Notes: generated by a model from the sequence alone, not told the origin. A stretch of 7,030 nucleotides of DNA from Nitrospirota bacterium (GCA_029881175.1 JAOUNC010000147.1:1-7030), one strand, 5' to 3'. Positions 1 to 6,217 are shown, counted from the stretch's first letter. Numbers and translations: made by a program.

Positions 1-1285
1 AGGAGAAATCTCCGGAAAATGAGGAGGAGGTCCAGGGGGATTGCTTGCCATTGGTATCTCGCTCGACCCCTTGTAGAACGCGTTTGAAGACCTGTTCCAC
101 AGGAACGCCCGGCGTTGAGATATGTTGAAGCAAATGTTTGGTGTAGAGGCCATTTCGATCGTCCCCGTCACTCGCAACATTTCCAGGACTGGTGGCATAG
201 GCGATCAACGTGCCTTTCACCGCTGCGCTGCTGACGACTGCGAGTCCCCGACTAGATGAACGAAAACTTTTGGCAAACGGGTTGTCCCGACAGGCATCAA
301 GGATGACCATGTTGAGGCCATTCCGTGCTTCGCCCATTTTTCCAAGGACTTGTCCCATATTCACCGCCTTATAGCGAACATCGCTTTCACTCTCAATCGT
401 GGCATTCACTGGTATGAGGTAGTTTTCTCCACCCACTTGGACGCCATGGCCGGCGTAATAAAAGAGGCCGACTCCACCTTGATAGAGTTGTCGACCGAAT
501 TCACTGATGGCCTGCTCCATTTGTTCTTGCCCGGCATTGAGTTTCAGCGTGACGTCAAATCCGAGTTTCTCAAGTGCATCCCCCATATCCTGTGCATCAT
601 TGGCGGGGTTTCTGAGACTTCCAATCTGGTATTCACTGTTGCCGATTATAAGCGCGGTACGTTTTCCCAGTTCATCCGGAATCGCGAAAGGCAATTTGGT
701 ACTAGAGTTTGAGGCTCGTGATGAAGGTGAGGGAATGTTCGCAGATTGCAGGTTGGCGAAAGAAGCTGATGGTTGTCCGGTATAAATGGTGACTTGCATG
801 GAGCCAGAATTGTCTTGAATCCAGGGGAAAGGATCATTGATCGCCAAATATATTTCTCCTTCCCCTTTGGCGCGGATTTCTAGCTCTGATCCCACTTCAA
901 AGGGTTTTCCTTTGTTTCCAATCTTGCCCATTAACGCATTGGCATTAATCCATGGGACCTCTTTCCCGGTCCCGTCCAACCCCTCCGGTCCGCTCCAGAC
1001 GTTTAACCCAGGGGCTTGGCTCCACTTGCCCATGCCCAAAATTTTCACGGTGTCCCCAGAGGTCACTTGCACGCCAGATGGTTGCCAGGGTTGATTGGCC
1101 TGGATTGTGGACGTGTGGCCCTTGAGATGGGTGGTGTCCATTCCAGAGGCGGGTTCATAGTTGATTTGGTCGGCATCATACGATCGAGAAGCGGAGAAAC
1201 AGCCGGGCAACAAGAGTCCTAAGAGAAGAGAAAGAAGCAACATGGTGTATCGGGGGGTATTAGCCATTTTTCGTTTGAGCATCAT
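1..1285 (-). CDS. Caspase-family (peptidase C14) lipoprotein with LecA-like domain, 3' end outside window
   Basis: 428 codons are visible and the frame runs off the window edge. Residues 1-29 form a lipoprotein signal peptide: basic start, Leu-rich core, and lipobox LPGC with Cys29 as the predicted lipidated residue. Residues about 60-170 resemble the PA-IL/LecA galactose-binding fold: GDTVKI, WSGPEG, KIGNKG, then IYLAIND and DNSGS, where Asp151, Asp158 and Asn159 sit at the LecA calcium-ligand positions. A Ser/Ala-rich linker (172-198) leads to a caspase p20-like domain starting at KRTALIIGNSEY. Its catalytic His280 lies in YYAGHG (bases 446-448) and Cys332 in DACRDNPF (bases 290-292), so the dyad is intact. 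The protein is expected to be an envelope-anchored cysteine endopeptidase of the metacaspase/paracaspase-like type, usually specific for basic residues; its substrate is unknown. The ATG at 1285 was chosen because AGGAG lies 10 bases upstream; 1282, 1267 and 1243 are in-frame alternatives. Any domain beyond residue 428, possibly DUF4384, cannot be seen. Confidence 0.93.
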   Translation of the reverse strand, partial: MMLKRKMANTPRYTMLLLSLLLGLLLPGCFSASRSYDADQINYEPASGMDTTHLKGHTSTIQANQPWQPSGVQVTSGDTVKILGMGKWSQAPGLNVWSGPEGLDGTGKEVPWINANALMGKIGNKGKPFEVGSELEIRAKGEGEIYLAINDPFPWIQDNSGSMQVTIYTGQPSASFANLQSANIPSPSSRASNSSTKLPFAIPDELGKRTALIIGNSEYQIGSLRNPANDAQDMGDALEKLGFDVTLKLNAGQEQMEQAISEFGRQLYQGGVGLFYYAGHGVQVGGENYLIPVNATIESESDVRYKAVNMGQVLGKMGEARNGLNMVILDACRDNPFAKSFRSSSRGLAVVSSAAVKGTLIAYATSPGNVASDGDDRNGLYTKHLLQHISTPGVPVEQVFKRVLQGVERDTNGKQSPWTSSSFSGDFS

Positions 1286-1295
1286 CTCAACATTA

Positions 1296-1300
1296 CTCCT
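1296..1300 (-). promoter_or_regulatory. Ribosome binding site of the caspase gene
   Basis: AGGAG on the minus strand, 10 bases before the ATG at 1285. An ATG at 1294 lies closer to it but meets a stop after three codons, so the site decides for 1285 (or 1282). Confidence 0.6.
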
Positions 1301-1389
1301 GTTTGATAGTTTTCAGAGAGTTTCATGTCCTTCATTGAGGTGAGGAAATCATTCAAAGACCACAAACAATTGTATGATCATGGGCGCAT

Positions 1390-1409
1390 CCCCAGGAATT
1401 TTACTGGGG
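1390..1409. repeat. Inverted repeat, 6-bp arms
   Basis: CCCCAG and CTGGGG flank an 8-base AT-rich loop, about 105 bases upstream of the caspase start. No T-tract follows on either strand, so it is not a typical terminator. An operator or a weak mRNA hairpin are both possible. The match is short enough to be chance. Confidence 0.35.
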
Positions 1410-1548
1410 GTTGAGCGCAAGGTCAAAACAGAGACAGGGGGAATCGATTCTAGGGTAACCGAAGCTCAGTGCCTCTGGCGAGTTCTTTTCTTATGACATG
1501 TCGTCTGATTGTTCTGTCAGTCGATGGCACATTGGTTTTGATGCAAGG

Positions 1549-1583
1549 AAAAAATGGGAATCCCTGTAAAGATTCAGTACAGG
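1549..1583 (-). terminator. Possible weak intrinsic terminator
   Basis: On the minus strand a 6-bp stem (CCTGTA/TACAGG, bases 1563-1583, loop 9) is followed eight bases later by six T (bases 1549-1554). It lies after the DUF4384 remnant A and before the caspase gene, where a transcript from the upstream genes could end. The stem is short and the T-run is not adjacent, so this is a weak candidate. Confidence 0.25.
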
Positions 1584-1629
1584 AGCCGTCATCAAGAAGA
1601 CCGTCGCTCTGTTGAGGTTCAGCTCTAAG

Positions 1630-1802
1630 TCACTGATGCCGGAATCATTGCGTCATGCGGCGGTATTGAGGAAGTCGGTGGTGGGGAGTCATTCCTGTCG
1701 GCTTGTTTGTGAGGTGTGGAATAAAAAGTGTAGACCCGGTGCGTGCGTCAGAAAAGCCGTTGGGGAATGATGGCAGGTTCATTCATTGATGGCGAATGGG
1801 TT
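1630..1802 (-). pseudogene. Decayed 3' tail of a DUF4384 lipoprotein gene (remnant A)
   Basis: Read on the minus strand, the segment codes for EPAIIP, then NGFSDAR, then RMTQ, stop, FRHQ, stop. This aligns in order with EPAIIP, NGYSGAR and RITRWFRHQ at the end of the intact protein at 3137-4495. Lesions are visible: one extra G in the run at 1762-1765 shifts the frame after EPAIIP, a stop at 1645-1647 replaces the conserved Trp, and several codons are lost around the AGEDL motif. DNA similarity is clear along most of its length, for example at 1671-1697 and 1754-1780. No N-terminal, linker or core DUF4384 sequence remains. It begins 12 bases after the stop codon of the PH-domain gene. No product is expected. 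Confidence 0.85.
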
Positions 1803-1814
1803 ATCTGAGAGGAA

Positions 1815-2393
1815 TTATGATGTTCGAGTTGTCAGGGATTTTTGAGCGTCACGGATGTGTTGATAGACGGTCTTGGCATTTTCCAGAAGATCGAAGGATG
1901 GGCCCAAGAAGGATTCTGCCCCTGGCCATGGCATTCGTCCGAACCAGGGGCCCGCAAGGGATGGTGGTCCAAAGGTGATCGTGCCGCTTCCGTCCGACTC
2001 CTCAGTCAGAGAGATATTGTTGAGGGTGTTCAGATTGAGGGAGGTCATCGTTTTCTTGAAAATTCCTGAGGCAATGATGAGCCGTTCGTTGGAGATGCCG
2101 TAAAAGGTTTTTTCTCGTTGTTTGGCTTCCAAGAAGAATCGTCCGGCGATCATGTACAGACCGACCAGCACAAAGGGGAGCCCAAACAGTTGAGCCACCA
2201 ATGGGCCGTCTTCTTGAATGACGGTCCATTCCCAGAAAAACGCAAACCCGCCCCATAACAAACTAAACGGAATCATGAACAGGTCTGATCGCCGGAATCT
2301 CATCCCCTGCAGCGGTTGCCCTGCCCATACGAGTCGTTCTCCCGGCTCCAGCTCCTGTTGAATCACTTCCTGTGCGTCAAAGGTCATGATCAT
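1815..2393 (-). CDS. Membrane protein with bacterial PH-like domain
   Basis: 192 residues. The N-terminal 30 residues are cytoplasmic-looking and include the LEPGERLVWAGQP motif that often opens bacterial PH-domain membrane proteins. Two hydrophobic segments follow (about 37-57 and 64-87), then a soluble part: residues 97-142 contain FYGISNERLIIASG, SLNLNTLNNISL and GSGTITFG, the strand pattern of bacterial PH domains (DUF304/bPH group). An alpha-helical end (about 166-186) may close the PH fold. Such proteins are inner-membrane proteins of unknown function; nothing here points to a substrate. The ATG at 2393 has AGGA about five bases upstream; an ATG at 2387 is possible. The gene is flanked on both sides by DUF4384 tail remnants, 35 bases upstream and 12 bases downstream, and looks intact. 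Confidence 0.85.
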   Translation of the reverse strand: MIMTFDAQEVIQQELEPGERLVWAGQPLQGMRFRRSDLFMIPFSLLWGGFAFFWEWTVIQEDGPLVAQLFGLPFVLVGLYMIAGRFFLEAKQREKTFYGISNERLIIASGIFKKTMTSLNLNTLNNISLTEESDGSGTITFGPPSLAGPWFGRMPWPGAESFLGPSFDLLENAKTVYQHIRDAQKSLTTRTS

Positions 2394-2428
2394 GCATGTC
2401 CTGTAAAGTTACCCATTCTGGATTTGGA

Positions 2429-2530
2429 TTATTGATGGTGGAACCAGTGAGTGATGCGGAGGTCTTCGCCAGCTGGTTTGAAAGGGAATGCAGCGGGAAG
2501 AATGGGTTGTTTTTCACGGCTCAGCTTGAT
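2429..2530 (-). pseudogene. Decayed 3' tail of a DUF4384 lipoprotein gene (remnant B)
   Basis: About 33 minus-strand codons remain, ending at the stop 2429-2431. They include ILPAAFPFK followed by AGEDLRITHWFHHQ, matching LLPTTYFVK and AGEDLRITRWFRHQ of the intact gene at 3137-4495. Bases 2451-2470 are identical to 3159-3178. Stop codons lie just upstream in this frame and no start codon or core DUF4384 sequence is present. The remnant is not the other half of remnant A, since both carry the same C-terminal end. It lies between the broken toxin (41 bases away) and the PH-domain gene (35 bases away). Confidence 0.88.
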
Positions 2531-2571
2531 TCATTACATCTGATTTTGCATTGACCTTAGACATTTTACGT

Positions 2572-2856
2572 TCACCCGCTTTTAGTCCGGGATAGGTTTT
2601 GTCGGCAATCCAATACCGCATGGTTTCGAATCATGTCTCCCTCGATATTGTAGTAGACGGCAAAGGGGAAACGCTTCGAAAGACAACGCTGATAGCTAAA
2701 GGTCGTTTGATGAATGCCAGCGTATACAAGAAGGGAGTCAATGTTTGAAAATAGGGAGTCTCAAAAATAAGAGCCGAGCTTGGGTTCTCGGTCTTCGTAG
2801 AAATGGAAGCCCTTGATTAAATCTTCTTGGGCTTCATCAAGGATCTCGAAGTTCAC
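2572..2856 (-). pseudogene. ParE/RelE-like toxin, interrupted by one stop codon
   Basis: The frame starts at GTG 2856, overlapping the antitoxin stop in the arrangement GTGA, and runs 94 codons to a stop at 2572-2574 with one internal TGA at 2761-2763 (codon 32). Before it: FEILDEAQEDLIKGFHFYED and LGSYF. After it: DSLFSNID, YAGIH, SKRFPFAVYY and AVLDCRQNLSR. This is the usual course of ParE/RelE-superfamily toxins: helical hairpin, then the RFPFAVYY strand and a C-terminal strand with Arg. The family commonly has an ordinary residue (such as Leu or Arg) where the TGA stands, so a single base change explains it. The family includes ribosome-dependent mRNA interferases and gyrase inhibitors; which one this was cannot be told. 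The 31-residue product would lack the active half, so the toxin is probably dead. A sequencing error is possible. Confidence 0.85.
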
Positions 2857-3071
2857 GAGAACTTATTGCGAATGTTGGCTTTGGCGGTTTCCCAATCGCT
2901 AAACCTCGTCTTCCCCTCGTTCAGTCGCTGTTGGCGCTCATCAAGAGTCGTTTTGTGCCAAGCGGGGGATTCAACGGCATCTGGAGTGCGTGGCAGATCA
3001 TCCCAGAGTAATTCCATCAGGGCAAGTTTTTCATGGAGAGTCATTTCATGGAGGGGTAAGTTGACTGGCAT
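2853..3071 (-). CDS. Antitoxin of the putative addiction module family (PF09720-like)
   Basis: 72 residues from the ATG at 3071. The sequence has the family layout: MPVNLPLHEMTLHEKLALM, LLWDDL, SPAWH, LDERQQRLNEG and FSDWETAKANIR, predicted mostly helical. These antitoxins bind and neutralise the ParE/RelE-like toxin encoded directly after them, and usually repress their own operon. The toxin frame starts on the antitoxin's stop codon with a 4-base overlap, suggesting translational coupling. I prefer 3071 over the longer ATG at 3107 because MPVNLPL resembles the usual family start and the extra 12 residues (MPFHYSLLYTHF) do not; neither start has a strong Shine-Dalgarno. The gene is intact although its toxin is not. 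It follows the DUF4384 gene by 65 bases. Confidence 0.85.
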   Translation of the reverse strand: MPVNLPLHEMTLHEKLALMELLWDDLPRTPDAVESPAWHKTTLDERQQRLNEGKTRFSDWETAKANIRNKFS

Positions 3072-3136
3072 AAAGTGAGTATACAACAGGGAGTAGTGAA
3101 ATGGCATCCCTGACCGTATGGGTAACGGCTGCGTCC

Positions 3137-4495
3137 TTACTGATGCCTGAACCAGCGGGTGATGCGGAGGTCTTCGCCGGCGGTTTTGACGAAGTAGGTC
3201 GTGGGGAGTAATGCCTGCTGCTGATGTTGTGACGTTTGGAATGCAAAGGGAGATGAGGCGGCGCGTGCACCGGAATAGCCGTTGGGAATGATGGCGGGTT
3301 CGCTGACGGCCAATGGTTTTTCGGCTGGGTGGCGTTCGCGGCCGGTGATGGTGGTGAGAATTTGTTCGATATCCTGGCGTGGGGCGTGGGAGGCCACCAC
3401 GAAGATGGTTTCAATACCTTTGAATTGATCCAGGCTGAACCAGTTGGTGCCCTCTGGTAAGACATGTTGCTGCCCGGCCTTGACCGGGTTGGCGAACGGG
3501 CTGGAAGCAGGCGGGAACAGGCCTTGAGCCCATGCCGAGCCGTCCACCGCAATGACATAGATGTAACAATCGGTGTTTGCGCGGAACATGACGCGGAATT
3601 TATCGCCTGCCTGTGGGTTGCCTCTCCCATCCAACAGAATGTCGCCGTCCTTGATGGGCAGGTACGACGACACCCCATTCACCATTTGTTTTTTGACCAG
3701 TAGGACATCTAGGCTGATGGGCGCGGCGGTAGGCTGCGCCGTTCCGGGCTGAAAGGTCTGGTATGCGGGGGTTCCGGCTGGTTCATTCGGATAAGCAGGT
3801 ATGGATGCCGTTGCGGTAGTGCCATAGGGCGTTGGATAGGGTTGGCCTTGCTGCGAGGTATCTGGATACGGTTGGCTCTGACTAGGATATGGAGGTTGAT
3901 TCGGATACGGGTTCTGCTGATTGGGATACACATTCTGATTATTCGGATAGGCATTGGCCTGCTGGTCTTGCTGAGGATATTGATTTTGGGGAGCGGAGGA
4001 GTATCCCGGGACTGAGGTTTGTTGATTGGGATAGACCGGATTGTTGGAAGAGGGATTTCCTTGTGGTCCTTGGTTTGGGTACTGGTTATTTAGATTGGGA
4101 GTATTCCCGCCGTATTGGGGCTGTTGGGTTTGATAGGGATCATACGGTTGTTGAGAGTAGTCTGGGGAAGATGGATTTCCCTGGGAAGGGGAGTAACCTT
4201 GTGCCGTTTGGTTATCTTGATTGGGGTACCCCGTTTGTTGAACTCCGCCCGGTTGAATGTAAGGATTAGCGATGATGCCTTGCGGCAGCATCGGATTGGT
4301 CGGCTGTTGCAGTGACACCAGCAGGTTTTCCATGTTTTTTTCATGGGTGTCCCCATAGTTGGAGAAGGCGGTTTGTAAGAGACTGGCGCCGAATTCCACC
4401 AGTGGCGGAATCAAAAAGGGGAGTGCCATGCAGCCGCTGAAGAGAGCGCTGCTGATCAGGAAGAGCCAGGGACGTGATGGAGAGAATTTAGACAT
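3137..4495 (-). CDS. DUF4384 lipoprotein with Pro/Gln/Tyr/Asn-rich linker (copy 1)
   Basis: 452 residues. A signal peptide ends in lipobox FSGC with Cys22 as the lipidated residue. Residues about 36-63 (FGASLLQTAFSNYG onward) resemble the same region of the next copy. Residues about 65-255 are a low-complexity linker rich in Pro, Gln, Tyr and Asn with recurrent YPNQ units, likely disordered. The DUF4384 domain spans about 259-370: KDGDILLDGRGNPQAGDKFR, TDCYIYVIAVDG, WAQGLFPP and NWFSLDQFKGIETIFVVAS. A tail of about 50 residues ends AGEDLRITRWFRHQ. DUF4384 has no assigned activity; it occurs with caspase and kinase domains, so an adaptor, ligand-binding or envelope role is inferred only. The ATG at 4495 fits the signal peptide, but only CCCCT precedes it, so translation may be weak or dependent on the gene upstream. 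This copy is the closest match to both decayed tails downstream. Confidence 0.92.
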   Translation of the reverse strand: MSKFSPSRPWLFLISSALFSGCMALPFLIPPLVEFGASLLQTAFSNYGDTHEKNMENLLVSLQQPTNPMLPQGIIANPYIQPGGVQQTGYPNQDNQTAQGYSPSQGNPSSPDYSQQPYDPYQTQQPQYGGNTPNLNNQYPNQGPQGNPSSNNPVYPNQQTSVPGYSSAPQNQYPQQDQQANAYPNNQNVYPNQQNPYPNQPPYPSQSQPYPDTSQQGQPYPTPYGTTATASIPAYPNEPAGTPAYQTFQPGTAQPTAAPISLDVLLVKKQMVNGVSSYLPIKDGDILLDGRGNPQAGDKFRVMFRANTDCYIYVIAVDGSAWAQGLFPPASSPFANPVKAGQQHVLPEGTNWFSLDQFKGIETIFVVASHAPRQDIEQILTTITGRERHPAEKPLAVSEPAIIPNGYSGARAASSPFAFQTSQHQQQALLPTTYFVKTAGEDLRITRWFRHQ

Positions 4496-4527
4496 AGGGG
4501 AGTTGGAGTGAAGATGGCTTTCGGTCC

Positions 4528-4573
4528 CCTGCCCAACTCCTTGCAGGGGCAGGCTCCACCTGCCGGAATGACG
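4528..4573 (-). promoter_or_regulatory. Two competing hairpins between DUF4384 copies 2 and 1
   Basis: In the 114-base gap, the minus strand can form GCAGG-TGGAG-CCTGC (bases 4559-4573), or CCTGCCC with GGGCAGG across a 12-base loop (4528-4563). The two share the CCTGC arm and so exclude each other. No T-tract follows, so neither is a standard terminator. They could tune expression of the copy 1 gene, stabilise an mRNA end, or belong to a dispersed palindromic repeat. Function is not shown. Confidence 0.45.
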
Positions 4574-4609
4574 AAAAAATATATTGGTGAGCCATTTGGT
4601 TTTTCATAG

Positions 4610-6205
4610 CTATTCGTGCCGGAACCAGCGGGTGAGCCGGAGATCTTCCCCGGCAGTTTTCGAGAAATAACTGGTTGGCATAATGGTCTGATCCTGTCCT
4701 GATCCTCCGGAGAGGCTGAACGGTTGAGCGCTTGGCCGAGCCCCTCCGACACCATAGGGCACCATGGCGACTTTCGTCACCTGTTGGGGGTTTTCGGTCG
4801 CGGGCCGTTCGCGTCCGGTAATGCTTTGTAAAATTTCTTCGAGGTCCACCCGTTTTTCTTGCGAGGCGACGAAAAAGATTGTTTCAATCCCCTTGTATTG
4901 ATCCAGGCTGAGCCAGTTGTTGCCTTCGGGCAGAGTATATTCTTGACCGGCTTTGACCGGATTGGCCAAAGGTGAAGTGGAGGGGGGGAAGAGGCCCTGC
5001 GCCCAGCCTGTGCCATCAATGGCGACTACATACACATAGCCATCGGTATGGGGGCGAAACATGATTCGAAATTTGTCTCCGGCTTTTGCATTCCCACGGC
5101 CATCTTTCAACACATCACCGTCGTTGATCGGTAGCATGACGGTCGCCCCATTCCGAATCGTTTTTTTCATCATGACCACATCCAATCCTATCGGAGTTCC
5201 CACAACTCCTTCTTGACCTGAATACCCTGTCAGAGCGTTTGGATCTTGTGGATAGCCTTGTTGCGCGTAGGGGTCTTGTTGGATGGGTTGTTGCCCATAC
5301 GGGTCCGGTTGAATTGGCTGTTGAGCATACGGATCTTGCGGATAGCCTTGTTGTGCGTACGGGTCCGGTTGAGTGGGCTGTTGAGCATAGGGCTCTTGGG
5401 GGTAGCCTTGTTGCGCGTATGGATCTTGAGGATATCCTTGTTGAGCATAGGGATCGGTTTGCCCGTATGGATTTTGCCCCTGCGGTTGACTATATGGGTC
5501 GTATCCCCCTGTTTGATAAGCAGGATCATAGGGTTGGCCGGGTTGATTACCAGGAGGATAGCCCTGAACCTGTTGTTGCGGGTTACAGGGCTCACTCGGG
5601 AATGTTGCGTGCGGTAATTGTCCGGGGACGCCGCGAGGCTGTATGTCCCCTTGAATGTTGGGATCAAATTGTTCAATGTTTTCCACAACCGCCGGCTGGA
5701 ATTGCCCTTCGTCGACGAAGCCCGGATCACTAGGAAATCCGGTGTTGGGATCAATCGGTCCTAAATTGTCTTGTCCAGGAAATCCGGAGGGGTCTTGGAT
5801 GGGGAAGCCGGTATTGGGATCGACTTGGTTCTCATACCCATTACCCGGTGGATACCCTTGATTATCATATGGGTTGCCTTGCTCCACAGGTTGTTGTGCA
5901 GAGTTTTTCTCTTTTTTCTTTTTAGGCGTCACCAATTTGGTCAGGAGCTTGTTGAGTTTTCCCGTATATTTTTGGCTGTAATTCTGTGCAGCGGTGGCGA
6001 GCAGGGTTCCACCAATATTGGCGAGTGGACTCAGAATGGCTTGCTGAATAAAGGAGCTTTGTGGGCTGAGAGAGGCTTGTGTTCCACCTGGTTGACAAGG
6101 ATTTCCTTGAGAAAATGAACCGGGCCCATTTGGAGTTGCACAAGCGGCGATCATGGTGGCAATGACCAACATTGCCGTTATGGATGTGATTGTTGTGTTC
6201 TTCAT
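4610..6205 (-). CDS. DUF4384 lipoprotein with decapeptide-repeat linker (copy 2)
   Basis: 531 residues. The signal peptide ends in IAAC with Cys22 as the lipidated residue. Residues about 63-93 (LANIGGTLLATAAQNYSQKY, then KLNKLLTKL) are followed by a lysine cluster, KKKKEK, at 95-100. A long Pro/Gln/Gly/Tyr/Asp linker (about 104-335) contains DPNTGFP twice and seven consecutive decapeptides of the DPYAQQGYPQ type (251-320). The DUF4384 domain covers about 339-448: INDGDVLKDGRGNAKAGDKF, TDGYVYVVAIDG, WAQGLFPP and LDQYKGIETIFFVAS. The tail ends AGEDLRLTRWFRHE. Gly replaces the Cys that copies 1 and 3 carry in TDCY. The start has AGAGG six bases upstream, overlapping the stop of copy 3, so the two genes are almost certainly co-transcribed. 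Probably an envelope-anchored protein with an extended stalk; its biochemical role is unknown. Confidence 0.93.
   Translation of the reverse strand: MKNTTITSITAMLVIATMIAACATPNGPGSFSQGNPCQPGGTQASLSPQSSFIQQAILSPLANIGGTLLATAAQNYSQKYTGKLNKLLTKLVTPKKKKEKNSAQQPVEQGNPYDNQGYPPGNGYENQVDPNTGFPIQDPSGFPGQDNLGPIDPNTGFPSDPGFVDEGQFQPAVVENIEQFDPNIQGDIQPRGVPGQLPHATFPSEPCNPQQQVQGYPPGNQPGQPYDPAYQTGGYDPYSQPQGQNPYGQTDPYAQQGYPQDPYAQQGYPQEPYAQQPTQPDPYAQQGYPQDPYAQQPIQPDPYGQQPIQQDPYAQQGYPQDPNALTGYSGQEGVVGTPIGLDVVMMKKTIRNGATVMLPINDGDVLKDGRGNAKAGDKFRIMFRPHTDGYVYVVAIDGTGWAQGLFPPSTSPLANPVKAGQEYTLPEGNNWLSLDQYKGIETIFFVASQEKRVDLEEILQSITGRERPATENPQQVTKVAMVPYGVGGARPSAQPFSLSGGSGQDQTIMPTSYFSKTAGEDLRLTRWFRHE
5246..5455 (-). repeat. 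Seven tandem 30-bp repeats encoding DPYAQQGYPQ-type decapeptides
   Basis: Residues 251-320 of copy 2 divide into seven units of exactly ten residues, each starting DPY or EPY. Four read DPYAQQGYPQ; the others read EPYAQQPTQP, DPYAQQPIQP and DPYGQQPIQQ. Degenerate units flank the block on both sides (NPYGQT before, DPNALTGYSG after). The DNA repeat unit is 30 bp, which keeps the frame when units are gained or lost by slippage. The composition suggests a flexible, extended or tyrosine-rich self-associating linker. Confidence 0.92.
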
Positions 6206-6217
6206 GGGAAACCTCTA
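6206..6217 (-). promoter_or_regulatory. Coupled stop codon and Shine-Dalgarno between copies 3 and 2
   Basis: The stop TAG of copy 3 (6215-6217) and the AGAGG site (6212-6216) share two bases; six bases then separate AGAGG from the ATG of copy 2 at 6205. This compact junction supports one mRNA and translational coupling of the two lipoproteins. Confidence 0.75.

Larger units (their letters stand above)
1286..1629. other. Non-coding region upstream of the caspase gene
   Basis: I see no convincing gene on either strand in these 344 bases. The short plus-strand frame at 1161-1343 is the antisense of the caspase signal peptide and leader. The region should hold the caspase promoter, but I could not pick a convincing -35/-10 pair. 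It holds two short inverted repeats, listed separately. Confidence 0.6.

Noticed and set aside
350..712. Plus-strand open frame of 120 codons
   Set aside because: It lies opposite the caspase domain, whose minus-strand frame carries the catalytic motifs.
1630..2530. Remnants A and B as two halves of one DUF4384 gene split by the PH gene
   Set aside because: Both contain the same C-terminal end (ITRWFRHQ equivalent) and a stop codon, so they derive from different copies.
2761..2763. Selenocysteine or programmed readthrough at the toxin TGA
   Set aside because: The family does not use selenocysteine at this site, and no hairpin resembling a bacterial SECIS element is apparent just after it. 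A nonsense mutation is simpler.
3078..3106. TATACT on the minus strand as a -10 box for the antitoxin
   Set aside because: The hexamer at the -35 distance, TGCCAT, does not resemble the consensus, and the box lies too close to the start at 3071 for a normal leader. The overlapping GTATAC palindrome is too short to call an operator.
3046..3678. Minus-strand open frame of 210 codons in a different frame from copy 1
   Set aside because: It is a Pro/Ser/Arg-rich shadow of the DUF4384 domain of copy 1, which shows clear family motifs in its own frame.
4456..4755. Minus-strand open frame of 99 codons across the gap between copies 2 and 1
   Set aside because: Its first part is an out-of-frame shadow of the copy 2 tail and the remainder runs through the hairpin region, with no recognisable domain.
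5246..5455. 30-bp periodic repeats considered as a CRISPR array
   Set aside because: The units are contiguous with no spacers and lie within a coding frame whose translation is equally periodic.
5239..5733. Plus-strand open frame of 164 codons, and the related one at 5246-5617
   Set aside because: It is the antisense of the decapeptide-repeat linker of copy 2. The repeat composition keeps several frames open, and there is no ribosome site or recognisable domain.
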